A stretch of 64,000 bases of DNA from Roseateles saccharophilus (GTDB taxonomy: Bacteria; Pseudomonadota; Gammaproteobacteria; Burkholderiales; Burkholderiaceae_C). A program made the translations under genes and the position numbers. Positions 1-8,384 of this stretch are shown piece after piece. The notes beneath the pieces were generated by a model. That model was not told the DNA's origin. It worked only from the letters and a program-made list of their open reading frames with translations, and searched no databases. Position 1 is the first letter of the stretch, and each line of letters begins with the position of its first letter. The DNA is taken from NCBI RefSeq assembly GCF_004342485.1, contig NZ_SMBU01000005.1, forward strand, positions 124,001 through 188,000. Direction: 5' to 3'.

Positions 1-296
1 CCGAGGCGGTGGTAGTGCGGCAGCAGAACGAAGGCGATGACGACATAGCCGACCACATAGCCCAGCGTGACCTGCAGATAGCCGAAGCCGCCGGCCGCGA
101 CGGCGCCCGGCACGCTGATGAAGGTGACGCCGGAAAGCGAGGTTCCGATCATGCCGAAGGCGACGACCGGCCAGGGACTTTGCCTGCCGCCGACATAGAA
201 GCCTTCGGTGCCTGCGCGCCGTGACGCACGATGTGCGACCGCAAGGAGGATCAGGAAGTAGGCAAGGACGCCGGACAGCAGCAGGACGGGCGACAT
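1..296 (-). CDS. Sodium:solute symporter family protein, N-terminal part
   Basis: The first 98 residues of a membrane transporter are present; the rest runs off the left edge. Reading from an ATG at 296, a first hydrophobic segment (PVLLLSGVLAYFLILLAVA) is followed by FYVGGRQSPW and GMIGTSLSGVTF, then a Gly-rich second segment and a third ending in LLPHYHRL. The pattern of a first helix, a G-G-R loop, then a GTSLSG helix is typical of the SSS (solute:sodium symporter) family. The substrate cannot be told from this fragment. An inverted repeat (300-309/351-360) lies immediately upstream of the start, so the leader may form a hairpin. The family call is fairly firm; subfamily is unknown. Confidence 0.75.
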   Translation of the reverse strand, partial: MSPVLLLSGVLAYFLILLAVAHRASRRAGTEGFYVGGRQSPWPVVAFGMIGTSLSGVTFISVPGAVAAGGFGYLQVTLGYVVGYVVIAFVLLPHYHRL

Positions 297-299
297 GGG

Positions 300-360
300 C
301 CGCGATGATGCCCGAGTCCGGCCGGGCCCCGCCCGCCCCGGCAGGCACGAATCATCGCGG
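300..360. repeat. 10-bp inverted repeat between ruvC remnant and symporter gene
   Basis: CCGCGATGAT (300-309) and its exact complement ATCATCGCGG (351-360) enclose a very GC-rich 41-nt spacer. The element lies 3-64 nt upstream of the symporter ATG and just downstream of the ruvC remnant stop. It could be a leader hairpin or a terminator relic; no T-run follows on either strand. Confidence 0.5.
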
Positions 361-383
361 AGGAAGTCGCCAGGGTTATGGGC

Positions 384-541
384 TCAGTAGGTCCGCCCGC
401 CCTCGAACTGGGCTTGCTGGCGGCTGATGGCCTCGAAGGTGCGATGCGCACGCCTGATGACCAGGCCCAGCGCGGCCGACGATGGTCTTCTTCATCTGCG
501 CGGCCGTGTACTCGCTGACGGCCAGATCCGTGGACACCCGC
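384..541 (-). pseudogene. Decayed second copy of the ruvC 3' end
   Basis: This stretch is a diverged, internally deleted copy of the C-terminal coding part of the intact ruvC at 1272-1820. The final codons read QFEGGRTY-stop, against QFKGGRTY-stop in ruvC. ALGLVIRRAH matches [10 protein letters not shown], and [21 protein letters not shown] matches the intact copy upstream of a deletion of roughly 30 codons. The deletion junction (near 470-475) also shifts the reading frame, so no functional protein can be made. There is no start codon or N-terminal half. The parental gene lies 0.7-1 kb away in the same orientation, with the coiled-coil gene 592-1098 between the two copies. Confidence 0.85.
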
Positions 542-551
542 TGGATGTGGC

Positions 552-576
552 AGCGGCCCGCAACAGGCGGGCCGCT
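552..576 (-). terminator. Hairpin downstream of the charged coiled-coil gene
   Basis: A perfect 10-bp stem (AGCGGCCCGC / GCGGGCCGCT) with a 5-nt loop lies 16 nt past the stop codon of the minus-strand gene 592-1098. No T-run follows, so it may be a weak intrinsic terminator or an mRNA-end stabiliser. Confidence 0.55.
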
Positions 577-591
577 CCGGGGTGCGCCCTG

Positions 592-1098
592 TCAGTTCAC
601 CTTGCCGGCATCGGCATTGCGCTTGTGGACGTCATGCGCCTTCTTGGCCTTGGCTTCGCCGAGTTCCTTGCCCTCCTGGTGGCGGTCGGCGCGGGTGGCG
701 GCCAGGTCGGACTTGGCATGGGCCTCGTTGCGCTTGAGACCGCCGATGTCGCGGTTCTCCTGCTCACGCGCCTTCTCGTCGCGCTGGGCGGCGGCCATGT
801 CGCCACGCTTGATGGCCGCGTCTTCGGCACGCTGATCGGCGTTGCGCTCGCTGCGCTCCGCGGCCAGCCTGCGATCGTCGCGGGCCACGCGGGCCTTGTC
901 AGCGCCGACGCGGGCGTTGTCCTGCGCGATCTCCTTGCGCTGGTACTGGATGTTGCGGTTGTCCTTGTGGATCTGTGCGTTGTCCTGCTTGACCTGGGCC
1001 ACCGGATCGGGGGCCGAGGCCGGAGCAGTCTGGGCCGACGCCGCGCCACCGAGGGCGAGAGCGATCGTGGCAAGCGCGAAGGAAACGGTGGTCTTCAT
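592..1098 (-). CDS. Secreted, highly charged coiled-coil protein of unknown function
   Basis: The 168-residue product starts at ATG 1098, seven nt after a GGAG ribosome site. A clear signal peptide (MKTTVSFALATIALALGG, cleavage after ASAQ) and an Ala/Pro linker lead into about 130 residues made almost wholly of Asp, Glu, Lys, Arg, Gln, Asn and Ala. These carry repeated motifs such as KDNRNIQ, ARVGADKARVARDD and AAQRDEKAREQEN, which predict one long helical coiled coil in the periplasm. There are no cysteines or catalytic signatures. I do not recognise the family. A second secreted charged protein (20163-20783) has a similar architecture but no obvious alignment. The gene lies alone between intact ruvC and the ruvC remnant. 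Confidence 0.7.
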   Translation of the reverse strand: MKTTVSFALATIALALGGAASAQTAPASAPDPVAQVKQDNAQIHKDNRNIQYQRKEIAQDNARVGADKARVARDDRRLAAERSERNADQRAEDAAIKRGDMAAAQRDEKAREQENRDIGGLKRNEAHAKSDLAATRADRHQEGKELGEAKAKKAHDVHKRNADAGKVN

Positions 1099-1271
1099 GA
1101 GATGGCTCCGGGAATGAACGGTGGAGGAAGTGTTTTTTGGAAACTCGGCGGGCCCGTGCGATGAACAACGCGCACCCCCCTGTGCCGTTGACCCGAGACG
1201 GCTTGCAGACAGCTTGCAGGCTGGCCGCACCGGTGCGAGTCGAGTCAAGGGGAAACACCGGGAGGACGCGC

Positions 1272-1820
1272 TCAGTAGGTCCGCCCGCCCTTGAACTGGG
1301 CGTGCTGGCGGCGAGAGAGCGTCGTGCTGCGGCTCATGGCCTCGAAGCTGACGCGCGCATGCGCATGCATGATGGCCAGGCCCAGCGCGTCCGCCGCGTC
1401 CTTCCCCGGCACGCCGGGCAGGTTCAGCAGGCGCTGCACCATGGCCTGGATCTGTTCCTTCTTCGCGTGGCCATGGCCGACGATGGCCTTCTTCATCTGC
1501 AGGGCCGTGTACTCGCTGACGGCCAGGTCCGCGGACACCAGCGCCGTCAGCGCGGCGCCGCGCGCCTGGCCCAGCAGCAGCGTGGACTGCGGGTTCACGT
1601 TGACGAAGACGATCTCCACCGCCGCGCATTGCGGCTGGTAGCGCGCCGTGACCTCGCGGATGCCGTCGAACAGGATCTTCAGCCGCGCCGGCAGGTCGCC
1701 GGTGGCGACGCTGCTGGTCTTGATGGTGCCGCTGGCGACATAGGCGAGGCGCGGGCCGTCGGCGTCGATGACGCCAAAACCGGTCGTCTGCAAGCCGGGA
1801 TCAATGCCGAGAATTCTCAT
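1272..1820 (-). CDS. ruvC: Crossover junction endodeoxyribonuclease RuvC
   Basis: RuvC is the dimeric resolvase that cuts Holliday junctions after RuvAB branch migration. The 182-residue product has the family's normal length. It begins [16 protein letters not shown], giving the first catalytic Asp at residue 7. A second acidic residue lies in AAVEIVFVN, and the C-terminal acidic pair lies in [11 protein letters not shown]. The ATG at 1820 overlaps the stop of the upstream cdsA-like gene as ATGA, so the two are translationally coupled. In many betaproteobacteria ruvC follows purH; here purH is 13 kb away and ruvC travels with phospholipid genes. ruvA and ruvB are not in the window. Confidence 0.96.
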   Translation of the reverse strand: MRILGIDPGLQTTGFGVIDADGPRLAYVASGTIKTSSVATGDLPARLKILFDGIREVTARYQPQCAAVEIVFVNVNPQSTLLLGQARGAALTALVSADLAVSEYTALQMKKAIVGHGHAKKEQIQAMVQRLLNLPGVPGKDAADALGLAIMHAHARVSFEAMSRSTTLSRRQHAQFKGGRTY

Positions 1821-2818
1821 CGGTGCCCCAGCGGCAACTGGAAGTACCAGCGCACCGAATGAAAGAGCACCGGCGCCGCAAAGCACAGCATGGCGATGCG
1901 GTCCAGCAGGCCGACGGCGCCGGTGATGGAGCTGCGGTTGCCCCAGTACAACACGCCGGCGTCCTTCTTCAGCGCCTTCATGACGAGGCCGCCGAAGCCG
2001 GCCGCCGCGGCGGTCAGGAAGGCCATGGCCAGGGCCTGGCCGGCCTTGAAGGGCGTGATCCAGAACAGCAGCAGGCCGGCCAGCGATCCGGTCAGCGTGC
2101 CTATCCACCAGGCCCGCATCGAGAAGCTGCGGCTGATGTGGCGCGCGACCGGGCGGCGGCGCAGCGTGCGCGTCGCGATCTCCTGCGCGATCTGCGAGGC
2201 CGCCACGACCATCACGAGGAAGAACAGCAGGAAGGCGCCGCGGCCGGTGTAGCCGGGGAAGTCCAGCAGCAGCAGAGCCGGCGCATGCGACAGGCCGTAG
2301 ACGCAGACCATCACGCCCCACTGGATCTTGGCATTGCGCTCGAGGTAGTTGCGCGGGTCGTCGGCCAGCGCGCTGACGATGGGCAGCACGAGGAAGCCGT
2401 AGACCGGCAGGAAGACCGTGAACAGGTCGAAGAAGCGCGTGCCGCAGATCATGTACTGCACCGGCAGCAGCACGAAGAAGGCGACGATCAGGGTGCGGTG
2501 GTCGCTGCGCTGCGTGTGCATCAGCGTGATGAACTCGCGCAGCGCCAGGAAGGAGAACAGCGCGAACAGCAGCGTCGCGCCGAGCGGCCCGGAGATCCAG
2601 GCGACCCAGAACATGCAGCCGCCGATCCAGGCGGCGCGCAGGTCACGGCGCACGCGCTCCCAGGTCAGCTGCGAGGCCAGGCGCGCATCCTCGTCCGCGC
2701 GCTCGCGCAGCGAGTTCAGGAACAGCCCCACCGTCAGCAGCGTCAGGAAGCCGAACAGCACGACGAAGAGCAGGGCCACCTGCTCGCTGGTGGTCAGTTG
2801 CTTGAGCCAGGAGACCAT
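1817..2818 (-). CDS. Phosphatidate cytidylyltransferase-like integral membrane protein
   Basis: The 333-residue polytopic membrane protein has about eight hydrophobic helices. The C-terminal region carries the CdsA-type pattern: [19 protein letters not shown], then [18 protein letters not shown], then [16 protein letters not shown]. These correspond to the CDP-alcohol synthase region in which a Lys-Asp dipeptide precedes the final Gly-rich segment. It would make CDP-diacylglycerol from phosphatidic acid and CTP, the step after the neighbouring acyltransferase. The ATG at 2818 shares its A with the stop of the plsC-like gene (TGATG), and its own stop overlaps ruvC. It may be a second cytidylyltransferase beside a housekeeping CdsA elsewhere; that is inference. 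Confidence 0.8.
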   Translation of the reverse strand: MVSWLKQLTTSEQVALLFVVLFGFLTLLTVGLFLNSLRERADEDARLASQLTWERVRRDLRAAWIGGCMFWVAWISGPLGATLLFALFSFLALREFITLMHTQRSDHRTLIVAFFVLLPVQYMICGTRFFDLFTVFLPVYGFLVLPIVSALADDPRNYLERNAKIQWGVMVCVYGLSHAPALLLLDFPGYTGRGAFLLFFLVMVVAASQIAQEIATRTLRRRPVARHISRSFSMRAWWIGTLTGSLAGLLLFWITPFKAGQALAMAFLTAAAAGFGGLVMKALKKDAGVLYWGNRSSITGAVGLLDRIAMLCFAAPVLFHSVRWYFQLPLGHR

Positions 2819-3468
2819 CAGTCCGGCTCCGCCTCGTGGCCGACCGCGTGCGGATCGGGCCGCTGCTCCATGACCGCCTCGCGGGCGCGGCACAGGAAAT
2901 CGGACTTGCTCTCGCCCTCGCGCAGCTGGATGGGCGCTCCGAAGGTGACCGTGCACAGGATGGGCACGGGCACGACCTCGCCCTTGGGCATGACGCGCTG
3001 CACGTTGTCGATCCAGGTCGGGACCAGCTTGACGTGCGGGAACTGCTCGGCCAGGTGGAAGATGCCGCTCTTGAAGGGCTGGGGGTTGCCCTTGCTGGAG
3101 CGCGTGCCCTCCGGGAAGATGACCAGGGAGTCGCCGTTGGCGAGTGCCTCGACGAGGGGCTCGAGCGGGTCTTCGTCGGGGTTGGCGCGCGTGCGGCTGA
3201 CGTAGATGGCGTTGAAGACCTCGGTCGTCAGCCAGCGCCTGAGGGCGCTCCTGGTCCAGTAGTCGCGCGCGGCGATGGCCCGCGTCTGGGCGCGCAGCTC
3301 ATGCGGGAAGGCGGCCCAGATCAGGACGAGATCGAAATGGCTCTGGTGATTGGCGATGTAAATGCGCTGCTCGGCAAGAGGCGGGCAGCCCTTCCAGTGG
3401 CCCTGCGCGCCGGTGATCAACCGGGCGATGAAGGCGAGCAACTGGCCGGTGAAGGCGGCTAGCGTCAT
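2818..3468 (-). CDS. Lysophospholipid acyltransferase, PlsC-like
   Basis: The 216-residue protein belongs to the PlsC/LPLAT acyltransferase family. It carries the catalytic block NHQSHFDLV (the H-x4-D motif, near residues 36-41) and the substrate-binding block IFPEGTRSSKG (near residues 118-128). The N-terminal hydrophobic segment LAAFTGQLLAFIARLITG anchors it to the inner membrane. The expected reaction is acylation of lysophosphatidic acid to phosphatidic acid, which the downstream cdsA-like enzyme would activate. The two genes overlap by one base (TGATG). It starts with the ATG at 3468 and is followed, in order, by the cdsA-like gene and ruvC, so all three look co-transcribed. Confidence 0.88.
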   Translation of the reverse strand: MTLAAFTGQLLAFIARLITGAQGHWKGCPPLAEQRIYIANHQSHFDLVLIWAAFPHELRAQTRAIAARDYWTRSALRRWLTTEVFNAIYVSRTRANPDEDPLEPLVEALANGDSLVIFPEGTRSSKGNPQPFKSGIFHLAEQFPHVKLVPTWIDNVQRVMPKGEVVPVPILCTVTFGAPIQLREGESKSDFLCRAREAVMEQRPDPHAVGHEAEPD

Positions 3469-3512
3469 GGGCCGGGATTATCGCGGCCCGGCCCAGGGCT
3501 CCCGGTCAGGAC

Positions 3513-4385
3513 TTACCAGTCGCCGCCGCCACCGCCGCTGAAGTCGCTGCCGCCGCCAGCATCGCCGCCGCCCCAGCCGTCGCCGCTGCCGAAATCGACG
3601 TCGCGCGAGGCCAGTTCGTCCGCGGCGCCGTTGCCGCCGCCGTTGTCGAAGCTGCCGGGCATCAGGCCGCTGCCGCCGCCGGTGTCGCGCGGGATGCTGC
3701 GCTCGTCATGGCCTTCGTGCAGCATCTTCTCGGCCAGCATGCCGGCCGCCACGCCGCCCGCCGCGGCCAGGCCGACGCCCAGCATGCCGGAGCCGCCCGG
3801 GGCCGGCGCCGGGCCATAGCCAGGGCCGTAGCTCGGGCCATAACCGCCCGTGGTGTAGCCGGCGCCGGCCATCGCGGGCTGGCTCTGCACGGCCGTGCGG
3901 TTGCGCATCCAGCGCGTCACCAGCCAGATGAAGACGACGGCGCCGACGATGAGCAGCCAGACCGGCACGCCGCCGCTGCGCTCGACCGGCGCGGCCCGCA
4001 TCGGCGGCGGCGCGCTGATGACGGCCGGCGAGGTTGTCGCCTTCGCGGCACCGGCCTGTTCACGCTGCAGCAGCTGCTCGAAGGCGCTGAACTTGGCCGG
4101 ATCGGCGAACTTGATGGCCGGGTCCAGCGCGCGGGCGCGGTGGGTGTGCTCGGCCGCCTCGTTGAACTGGCGCTCGTGGGCCAGGATCTCGGCGAGCACA
4201 TAGTGGGCGCGGGCGCTGTCGGGCTTGGCCGCAACCACCTCGCGCATCATCTTCTCGGCACCGGGGTAGTCGCCGCGCTGGGCGGCGGCCTGCACCTCGT
4301 CGACGCTCGGCAGGGCCTGGGCCGTGCCCAGCCACAGCGCGGCCAGCAGGCCCAAGCACAGCAGCAGCAATCGGGGGAACTTCAT
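3513..4385 (-). CDS. TPR-like membrane protein with Gly-rich C-terminus
   Basis: The 290-residue product has a signal sequence (FPRLLLLCLGLLAALWLG). About two helix-turn-helix units of the tetratricopeptide type follow (DEVQAAAQRGDYPGAEKMM, then DSARAHYVLAEILAHERQFN). Next come a linker, one transmembrane helix (VPVWLLIVGAVVFIWLVTRW) and a Gly/Tyr/Pro-rich stretch. The tail ends in Gly-Asp repeats and GGGGGDW. The N-terminal TPR part would therefore lie in the periplasm and the low-complexity tail in the cytoplasm. The ATG at 4385 has an AGGAGAG ribosome site; longer upstream reading lacks one. Its specific role is unknown. A perfect inverted repeat lies 69-83 nt upstream of the start. Confidence 0.75.
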   Translation of the reverse strand: MKFPRLLLLCLGLLAALWLGTAQALPSVDEVQAAAQRGDYPGAEKMMREVVAAKPDSARAHYVLAEILAHERQFNEAAEHTHRARALDPAIKFADPAKFSAFEQLLQREQAGAAKATTSPAVISAPPPMRAAPVERSGGVPVWLLIVGAVVFIWLVTRWMRNRTAVQSQPAMAGAGYTTGGYGPSYGPGYGPAPAPGGSGMLGVGLAAAGGVAAGMLAEKMLHEGHDERSIPRDTGGGSGLMPGSFDNGGGNGAADELASRDVDFGSGDGWGGGDAGGGSDFSGGGGGDW

Positions 4386-4453
4386 CACAACTCTCCTCAA
4401 ACCATGAGCCGCGCGCGGCGCGCGCGGGCAGACGGCAGTTTGCGCCCCTGATC

Positions 4454-4468
4454 TGACGGCGACCGTCA
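4454..4468. promoter_or_regulatory. Perfect inverted repeat upstream of the TPR gene
   Basis: TGACGG-CGA-CCGTCA is a perfect 6-bp dyad with a 3-nt centre. It falls within the spacer of a possible minus-strand promoter (TTGAAA, then 17 nt). The position fits a repressor operator for the TPR gene; no regulator is identified. Confidence 0.35.
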
Positions 4469-4671
4469 CGGTTTCAAGGGCTTACTTGGACAAGTGGCGC
4501 ATGTTCTCACCTCGCGGCGCCGACGGCGTCCAGCCTGCCGATGCCGGGCGGGCCGCTGCATTGCGCGCCTTCCCCCTGTTCAAGGGTTTGTGCGAGCTTC
4601 CGCGCAGCCCCGGTTGGAACGGCGCTATCCCGCGCCCGGTGCGAATCCGACGATGGCGCGACTCGGCACCT

Positions 4672-4685
4672 TGACCGAGCGGTCA
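4672..4685. promoter_or_regulatory. TGACC-N4-GGTCA dyad just upstream of the collagenase start
   Basis: The dyad ends 24 nt before the TTG start of the collagenase and overlaps a TTGACC hexamer. It shares the TGAC core with the dyad at 4454-4468. It could be an operator or a leader hairpin. Confidence 0.3.
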
Positions 4686-4709
4686 CAAAACCCGACGAGG
4701 AGACAAGCC

Positions 4710-7571
4710 TTGCTAACCCAATCTTCAGCGGCCCTGGCCACCCGCCAGCGCCGCCGCCTGCGGTGGCTACCCGCCGCCGCCACACTGGCCCTGGGCTGCG
4801 CCGCCGCCCATGCCGCCCCGGCCGAGGATCACCCCTCGCCCGCCAGCACGCACACGGCCGCCGCGCAGGCGGCCCGCGCCGAGCTGCTACGCCAGACCCA
4901 GGCCGCCACGCGGCCCGGCGCCCCGCACAACGGCGCCCACGTGGCCAGGCAGGCCGTGCACCCCTCGCAGCTGCCGCTGCGCCGCCAGGACGACAGCCTG
5001 CCCAACCGCCAGCGCATCGGCGAGCCCACCAGCGCGGCGCCGACGACGACGCTGCCGCCCGCCAGGGCCGCCGCCATCAAGGCCGCCGTGAAGATCCAGG
5101 CGGCCGGCAGCACGCGCCTGCTGGCCGCCACCAACGCCGCGCCCGTCGCCTGCACGGGGCAGGACTTCGTCGGCAGGAACGGCCAGAACCTCATCGGCTT
5201 CATCGACGCGGCCGACCTGCGCGGCTGCATGTACAGCCTCTACACCGGCTCCGTGGCGCAGTACCGCACGGTGTTCAGCGACGCCAACATCATCACGGTG
5301 TCCAACGAGCTGAAGGCCCGCGCGCTGAACTACCCCGGCGACGACAGCAACCACGCGATGAACCTGCTGTCCTTCCTGCGCACCGCCGGGTACTGGAACT
5401 TCATGTCCACCCAGGGCGACGCGGCCAACGGCATCCCGGCGGGCAGCCGCGCGATGATGAACGCCGCGCGCGGCGCCCTGGTTCAGCTGACCGTCTCGCC
5501 CAACTTCTACAACAAGACCGAGAGCAACGCCTACTTCGCCAGCGAGGTCTTCAAGACCACGCCGTCGGGCTTTGCCGCCGCCTTCGCGCCGTCCGCCAGG
5601 CGCTGGCTGGACCAGACCGACCCGGCCACCGTCGGCATCGGCTACTGGACCGGCGAAACCATCATGGGCGCGATGAACGTGCTGTTCAACGGCAACTTCC
5701 AGGCCGACTACCGCGCCGCCGTGCAGAACGACCCGAGCTATGCGCAGAGCCTGAACGCCTTCCTGACGCGCAACCTGGGCCTGATCGGCGGCGGCAACAG
5801 CTACCACCTGTCCAACGCGATGGGCGAGCTGATCCGCTTCGTGCAGTACCCGGCCATCGGCAGCCAGGTGCGCGCGCTGGGCGTCGGCCAGATGCCCAAT
5901 TTCCCGATCTCGTCTGACAACACCATCGACGCCTGGATGCGCGCCGCCGCCGTCGTCGACCAGTACGACGCCGCCAACTGCAATGCCTACGGCACCTGCA
6001 ACGGCTATGCGCAGGTCGCGCAGCTCAAGCTGCCGATCCGCTATGCCTGCGGCACGCAGTACACGATCCGCGCACAGGCGATGACGGCGCAGCAGCTGGC
6101 CGACACCTGCACCAGCGTCACCAACGAAGCCCAGTACTTCTTCGGCCTGATGGGCACCGACGCCGCCCACCCCGTCGCCAACGACAACAACACCACGCTG
6201 GAGCTGGTGGTGTTCGACAACTACGGCCAGTACTCGCGCTTCTCGGGCTACCTGTTCGGCAACGGCACGAACAACGGCGGCATCTTCCTGGAAGGCGACC
6301 CCGCCGCGCCAGGCAACCAGGCCCGCTTCCTGGCCTTCCGCGCCGACTGGCTGGCCAGCTTCGAGATCTGGAACCTGAACCACGAGTTCACGCACTACCT
6401 CGACGCGCGCTACGACATGTGGGGCAAGTTCAGCGACTACCCGCTCTACCCGAACACCAACGGCATCGCGAACCCGTCGGTGTGGTGGATCGAGGGCCTG
6501 GCCGAATACGTGTCCTACAGCTACCGCCGCGCCTACTACCCCGATGCCACCTCGCGCGCCCAGACCGCGCCGCTGGCCCTCAGCGACGTGACGGGCAACA
6601 CCTACGACAGCGGCCAGCCGCGCGTCTACAACTGGGGCTACCTGGCCGTGCGCTACATGCTGGAACGCCAGCCCGCCCAGGACCATGCCTTCGTGCCGAT
6701 GATGCGGGTGGGCAACTACACGGGCTACAGCGCGCAGATCTCGGCCATCGGCAGCACGCTGGACGCCGACTTCGGCAACTGGCTGAACCAGTGCGTGGCC
6801 GGCGGCGACACCACCTCGTCCACCTGCGCCAGCCTGCGCGCCGGCACGCTGCCGCTGGTGCCCGCCTCGGCCATCGGCAACTGCAACCTCGGCTATACCA
6901 ACCAGTTGGCCAACGGCTGCGCACGCACGCTCACGCCCGGCGGCCAGCTGCAGTTCGCGATCCCGTCGAGCAGCTGGGGCCAGGTGATCTTCAAGCTGAG
7001 CCAGGTCAACGGCGCGGTCGACCTCTACGCCCAGGCCGACGGCTGGGCCGGCCCCTCGTCCTATGTCGGCACGGCCAGCAGCACCGGGCAGGACGTGAGC
7101 GTCACCGTGCCCACCGGCACCACGGGCTGGACCTATGTGACCGCCGTGCCGCGCGCCGGCTTCGTGTCGGCCACGCTGCGCGGCATGTTCAGCAACCTGC
7201 CCATCGCCGCTGCGGCGGACTGGACCGCCGCCCCGGCCTGCACCGACCCGTATGCGCCGGCGCTGAACGCCAGCACCGCCTGCGTGCGCAAGGCCCAGGC
7301 CAGCAGCGGCGCGCCGCTGTGGTTCAGCGTTCCCGTGCCTGCGGGCAAGACCGCCATCACCGTGCGCACGGGTCTGGGAAGCGGCAATGCCGACCTCTAC
7401 GTGCAGGCCAATGCCTGGCCCTCGACCAGCAGCTTCGGCTGCAGCTCCACCGGCAGCGGCAACACCGAGAGCTGCACGCTCACGGGCCTGCAGCCGGGCA
7501 GCTATGTCTATGTGATGGTCAATGCGGCCAGCCCGTTCAGCGGCCTGTCCATCGCGGCATCGGCCAACTGA
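4710..7571 (+). CDS. Secreted M9-family collagenase with two C-terminal PPC domains
   Basis: This is a large secreted zinc metalloprotease of peptidase family M9 (Vibrio-type microbial collagenase). The TTG at 4710 is preferred because GAGGAG lies 7 nt upstream; this gives 953 residues. An Arg-rich signal peptide (RQRRRLRWLPAAATLALG) is followed by a collagenase activator-like N-terminal region. The catalytic zinc site is HEFTH at residues 558-562, with the downstream glutamate in WWIEGLAEYVSY at residue 595, the M9 gluzincin pattern. Two bacterial pre-peptidase C-terminal (PPC) beta domains follow, near residues 740-815 and 860-950, each with the DLY-QA strand motif; such domains help binding and secretion. 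The likely substrate is collagen or gelatin-like protein outside the cell. Confidence 0.92.
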   Translation: MLTQSSAALATRQRRRLRWLPAAATLALGCAAAHAAPAEDHPSPASTHTAAAQAARAELLRQTQAATRPGAPHNGAHVARQAVHPSQLPLRRQDDSLPNRQRIGEPTSAAPTTTLPPARAAAIKAAVKIQAAGSTRLLAATNAAPVACTGQDFVGRNGQNLIGFIDAADLRGCMYSLYTGSVAQYRTVFSDANIITVSNELKARALNYPGDDSNHAMNLLSFLRTAGYWNFMSTQGDAANGIPAGSRAMMNAARGALVQLTVSPNFYNKTESNAYFASEVFKTTPSGFAAAFAPSARRWLDQTDPATVGIGYWTGETIMGAMNVLFNGNFQADYRAAVQNDPSYAQSLNAFLTRNLGLIGGGNSYHLSNAMGELIRFVQYPAIGSQVRALGVGQMPNFPISSDNTIDAWMRAAAVVDQYDAANCNAYGTCNGYAQVAQLKLPIRYACGTQYTIRAQAMTAQQLADTCTSVTNEAQYFFGLMGTDAAHPVANDNNTTLELVVFDNYGQYSRFSGYLFGNGTNNGGIFLEGDPAAPGNQARFLAFRADWLASFEIWNLNHEFTHYLDARYDMWGKFSDYPLYPNTNGIANPSVWWIEGLAEYVSYSYRRAYYPDATSRAQTAPLALSDVTGNTYDSGQPRVYNWGYLAVRYMLERQPAQDHAFVPMMRVGNYTGYSAQISAIGSTLDADFGNWLNQCVAGGDTTSSTCASLRAGTLPLVPASAIGNCNLGYTNQLANGCARTLTPGGQLQFAIPSSSWGQVIFKLSQVNGAVDLYAQADGWAGPSSYVGTASSTGQDVSVTVPTGTTGWTYVTAVPRAGFVSATLRGMFSNLPIAAAADWTAAPACTDPYAPALNASTACVRKAQASSGAPLWFSVPVPAGKTAITVRTGLGSGNADLYVQANAWPSTSSFGCSSTGSGNTESCTLTGLQPGSYVYVMVNAASPFSGLSIAASAN

Positions 7572-7623
7572 CACCCTTCAACGGCGCGGCGCACGGCGCC
7601 GCGCCTCCAGCCAGGACACTCCC

Positions 7624-8295
7624 ATGAAACTTTCTTCCTCCGTGGCCTGCCTCGCCGCGCTGGCCGCCCTGTTGGGCGCCACCGGCGCGCAGGCCGGCAT
7701 CACCTTCTTCAACTCCGAGGCCGCCTTCCTGGCGGCCACCGGCGGCCTCAAGACCGACACCTACGGCGATCTCGCCGCCGGCACCGTCATCGACGGCAGC
7801 CTGCAGCGCCCGGGCTACCAGGTCAGCGCGCAGGACGGACTGGAGAACGAGCTCTACGCCACCGGCACCGGCCTCTCCACCAACCGCCCCGACGCCACGC
7901 TGGAGTTCGGCGGCTTCGCATCCGACCTGCGCGCCCTGGGGGGCCAGTGGCTCGCCACCACCTACACCGGCGACGCCTGGACCGGCGCGCGGCTGAATCT
8001 GGACTTCAGCGATGCGAACGGCAGCCATCAGCAAGTGCTGGACCTCGCCAGCAGCAGCGGCTTCTTCGGCTGGCTGAGCGACACGGTGCTGCAGTCGCTG
8101 CAGGTCAGCGTCTACGACAGCAACCTCACGGTCTTCCCGACGGTGCAGAGCTTCAGCCTCGGCTATGCCGCGGGCGACGCGCCGGCCGGGCCGACGACGG
8201 GCGGCAGCGTGCCCGAGCCCGCGGCGCAGCTGCTGGTGCTGGCCGGCCTCGGTGGCCTCGCGCTGGCGCAACGCCACCGCAAGCCGCTGCGCTGA
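7624..8295 (+). CDS. PEP-CTERM sorting-domain protein
   Basis: The 223-residue exported protein has a signal peptide (KLSSSVACLAALAALLG) and a body of beta-rich Gly/Asp/Ser/Thr sequence without cysteines. It ends with a classic PEP-CTERM tail: VPEPAAQLL, a hydrophobic helix LVLAGLGGLALA, then the basic QRHRKPLR. In this system an exosortase (XrtA/EpsH type, not in the window) recognises Pro-Glu-Pro and removes the helix, usually in bacteria that make exopolysaccharide. The body resembles surface PEP-CTERM proteins but carries no named domain I can place. It begins 52 nt after the collagenase stop and could be read from the same transcript. Confidence 0.88.
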   Translation: MKLSSSVACLAALAALLGATGAQAGITFFNSEAAFLAATGGLKTDTYGDLAAGTVIDGSLQRPGYQVSAQDGLENELYATGTGLSTNRPDATLEFGGFASDLRALGGQWLATTYTGDAWTGARLNLDFSDANGSHQQVLDLASSSGFFGWLSDTVLQSLQVSVYDSNLTVFPTVQSFSLGYAAGDAPAGPTTGGSVPEPAAQLLVLAGLGGLALAQRHRKPLR

Positions 8296-8384
8296 CATCA
8301 AGCCGCCCCGGCTCGGCAATCACGCCAGCGCCGCCCGCCGGGGAGTTTCCAAACCAAGCCCAACCCGCCAACGGAGAAATCCCG

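Larger units (their letters stand above)
4386..4709. other. Divergent intergenic region between TPR gene and collagenase
   Basis: These 324 bases separate two divergent genes and hold no convincing gene. Two short inverted repeats stand out, at 4454-4468 and 4672-4685, described separately. On the minus strand TTGAAA lies 17 nt upstream of a weak -10 (AGATCA), with the first repeat inside the spacer. I saw no riboswitch. An in-frame ATG at 4653 could extend the collagenase by 19 residues, but it has no ribosome site. Confidence 0.4.

Noticed and set aside
4500-4709. Possible riboswitch in the collagenase leader
   Set aside because: I looked for cobalamin, glycine, TPP, SAM and FMN signatures and found none.
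4887-7574. 895-residue open frame antisense to the collagenase
   Set aside because: Its composition is the Arg/Gly/Ala/Val pattern expected of an antisense frame in GC-rich coding DNA. The plus strand has a recognised M9 collagenase with HEFTH and PPC domains.
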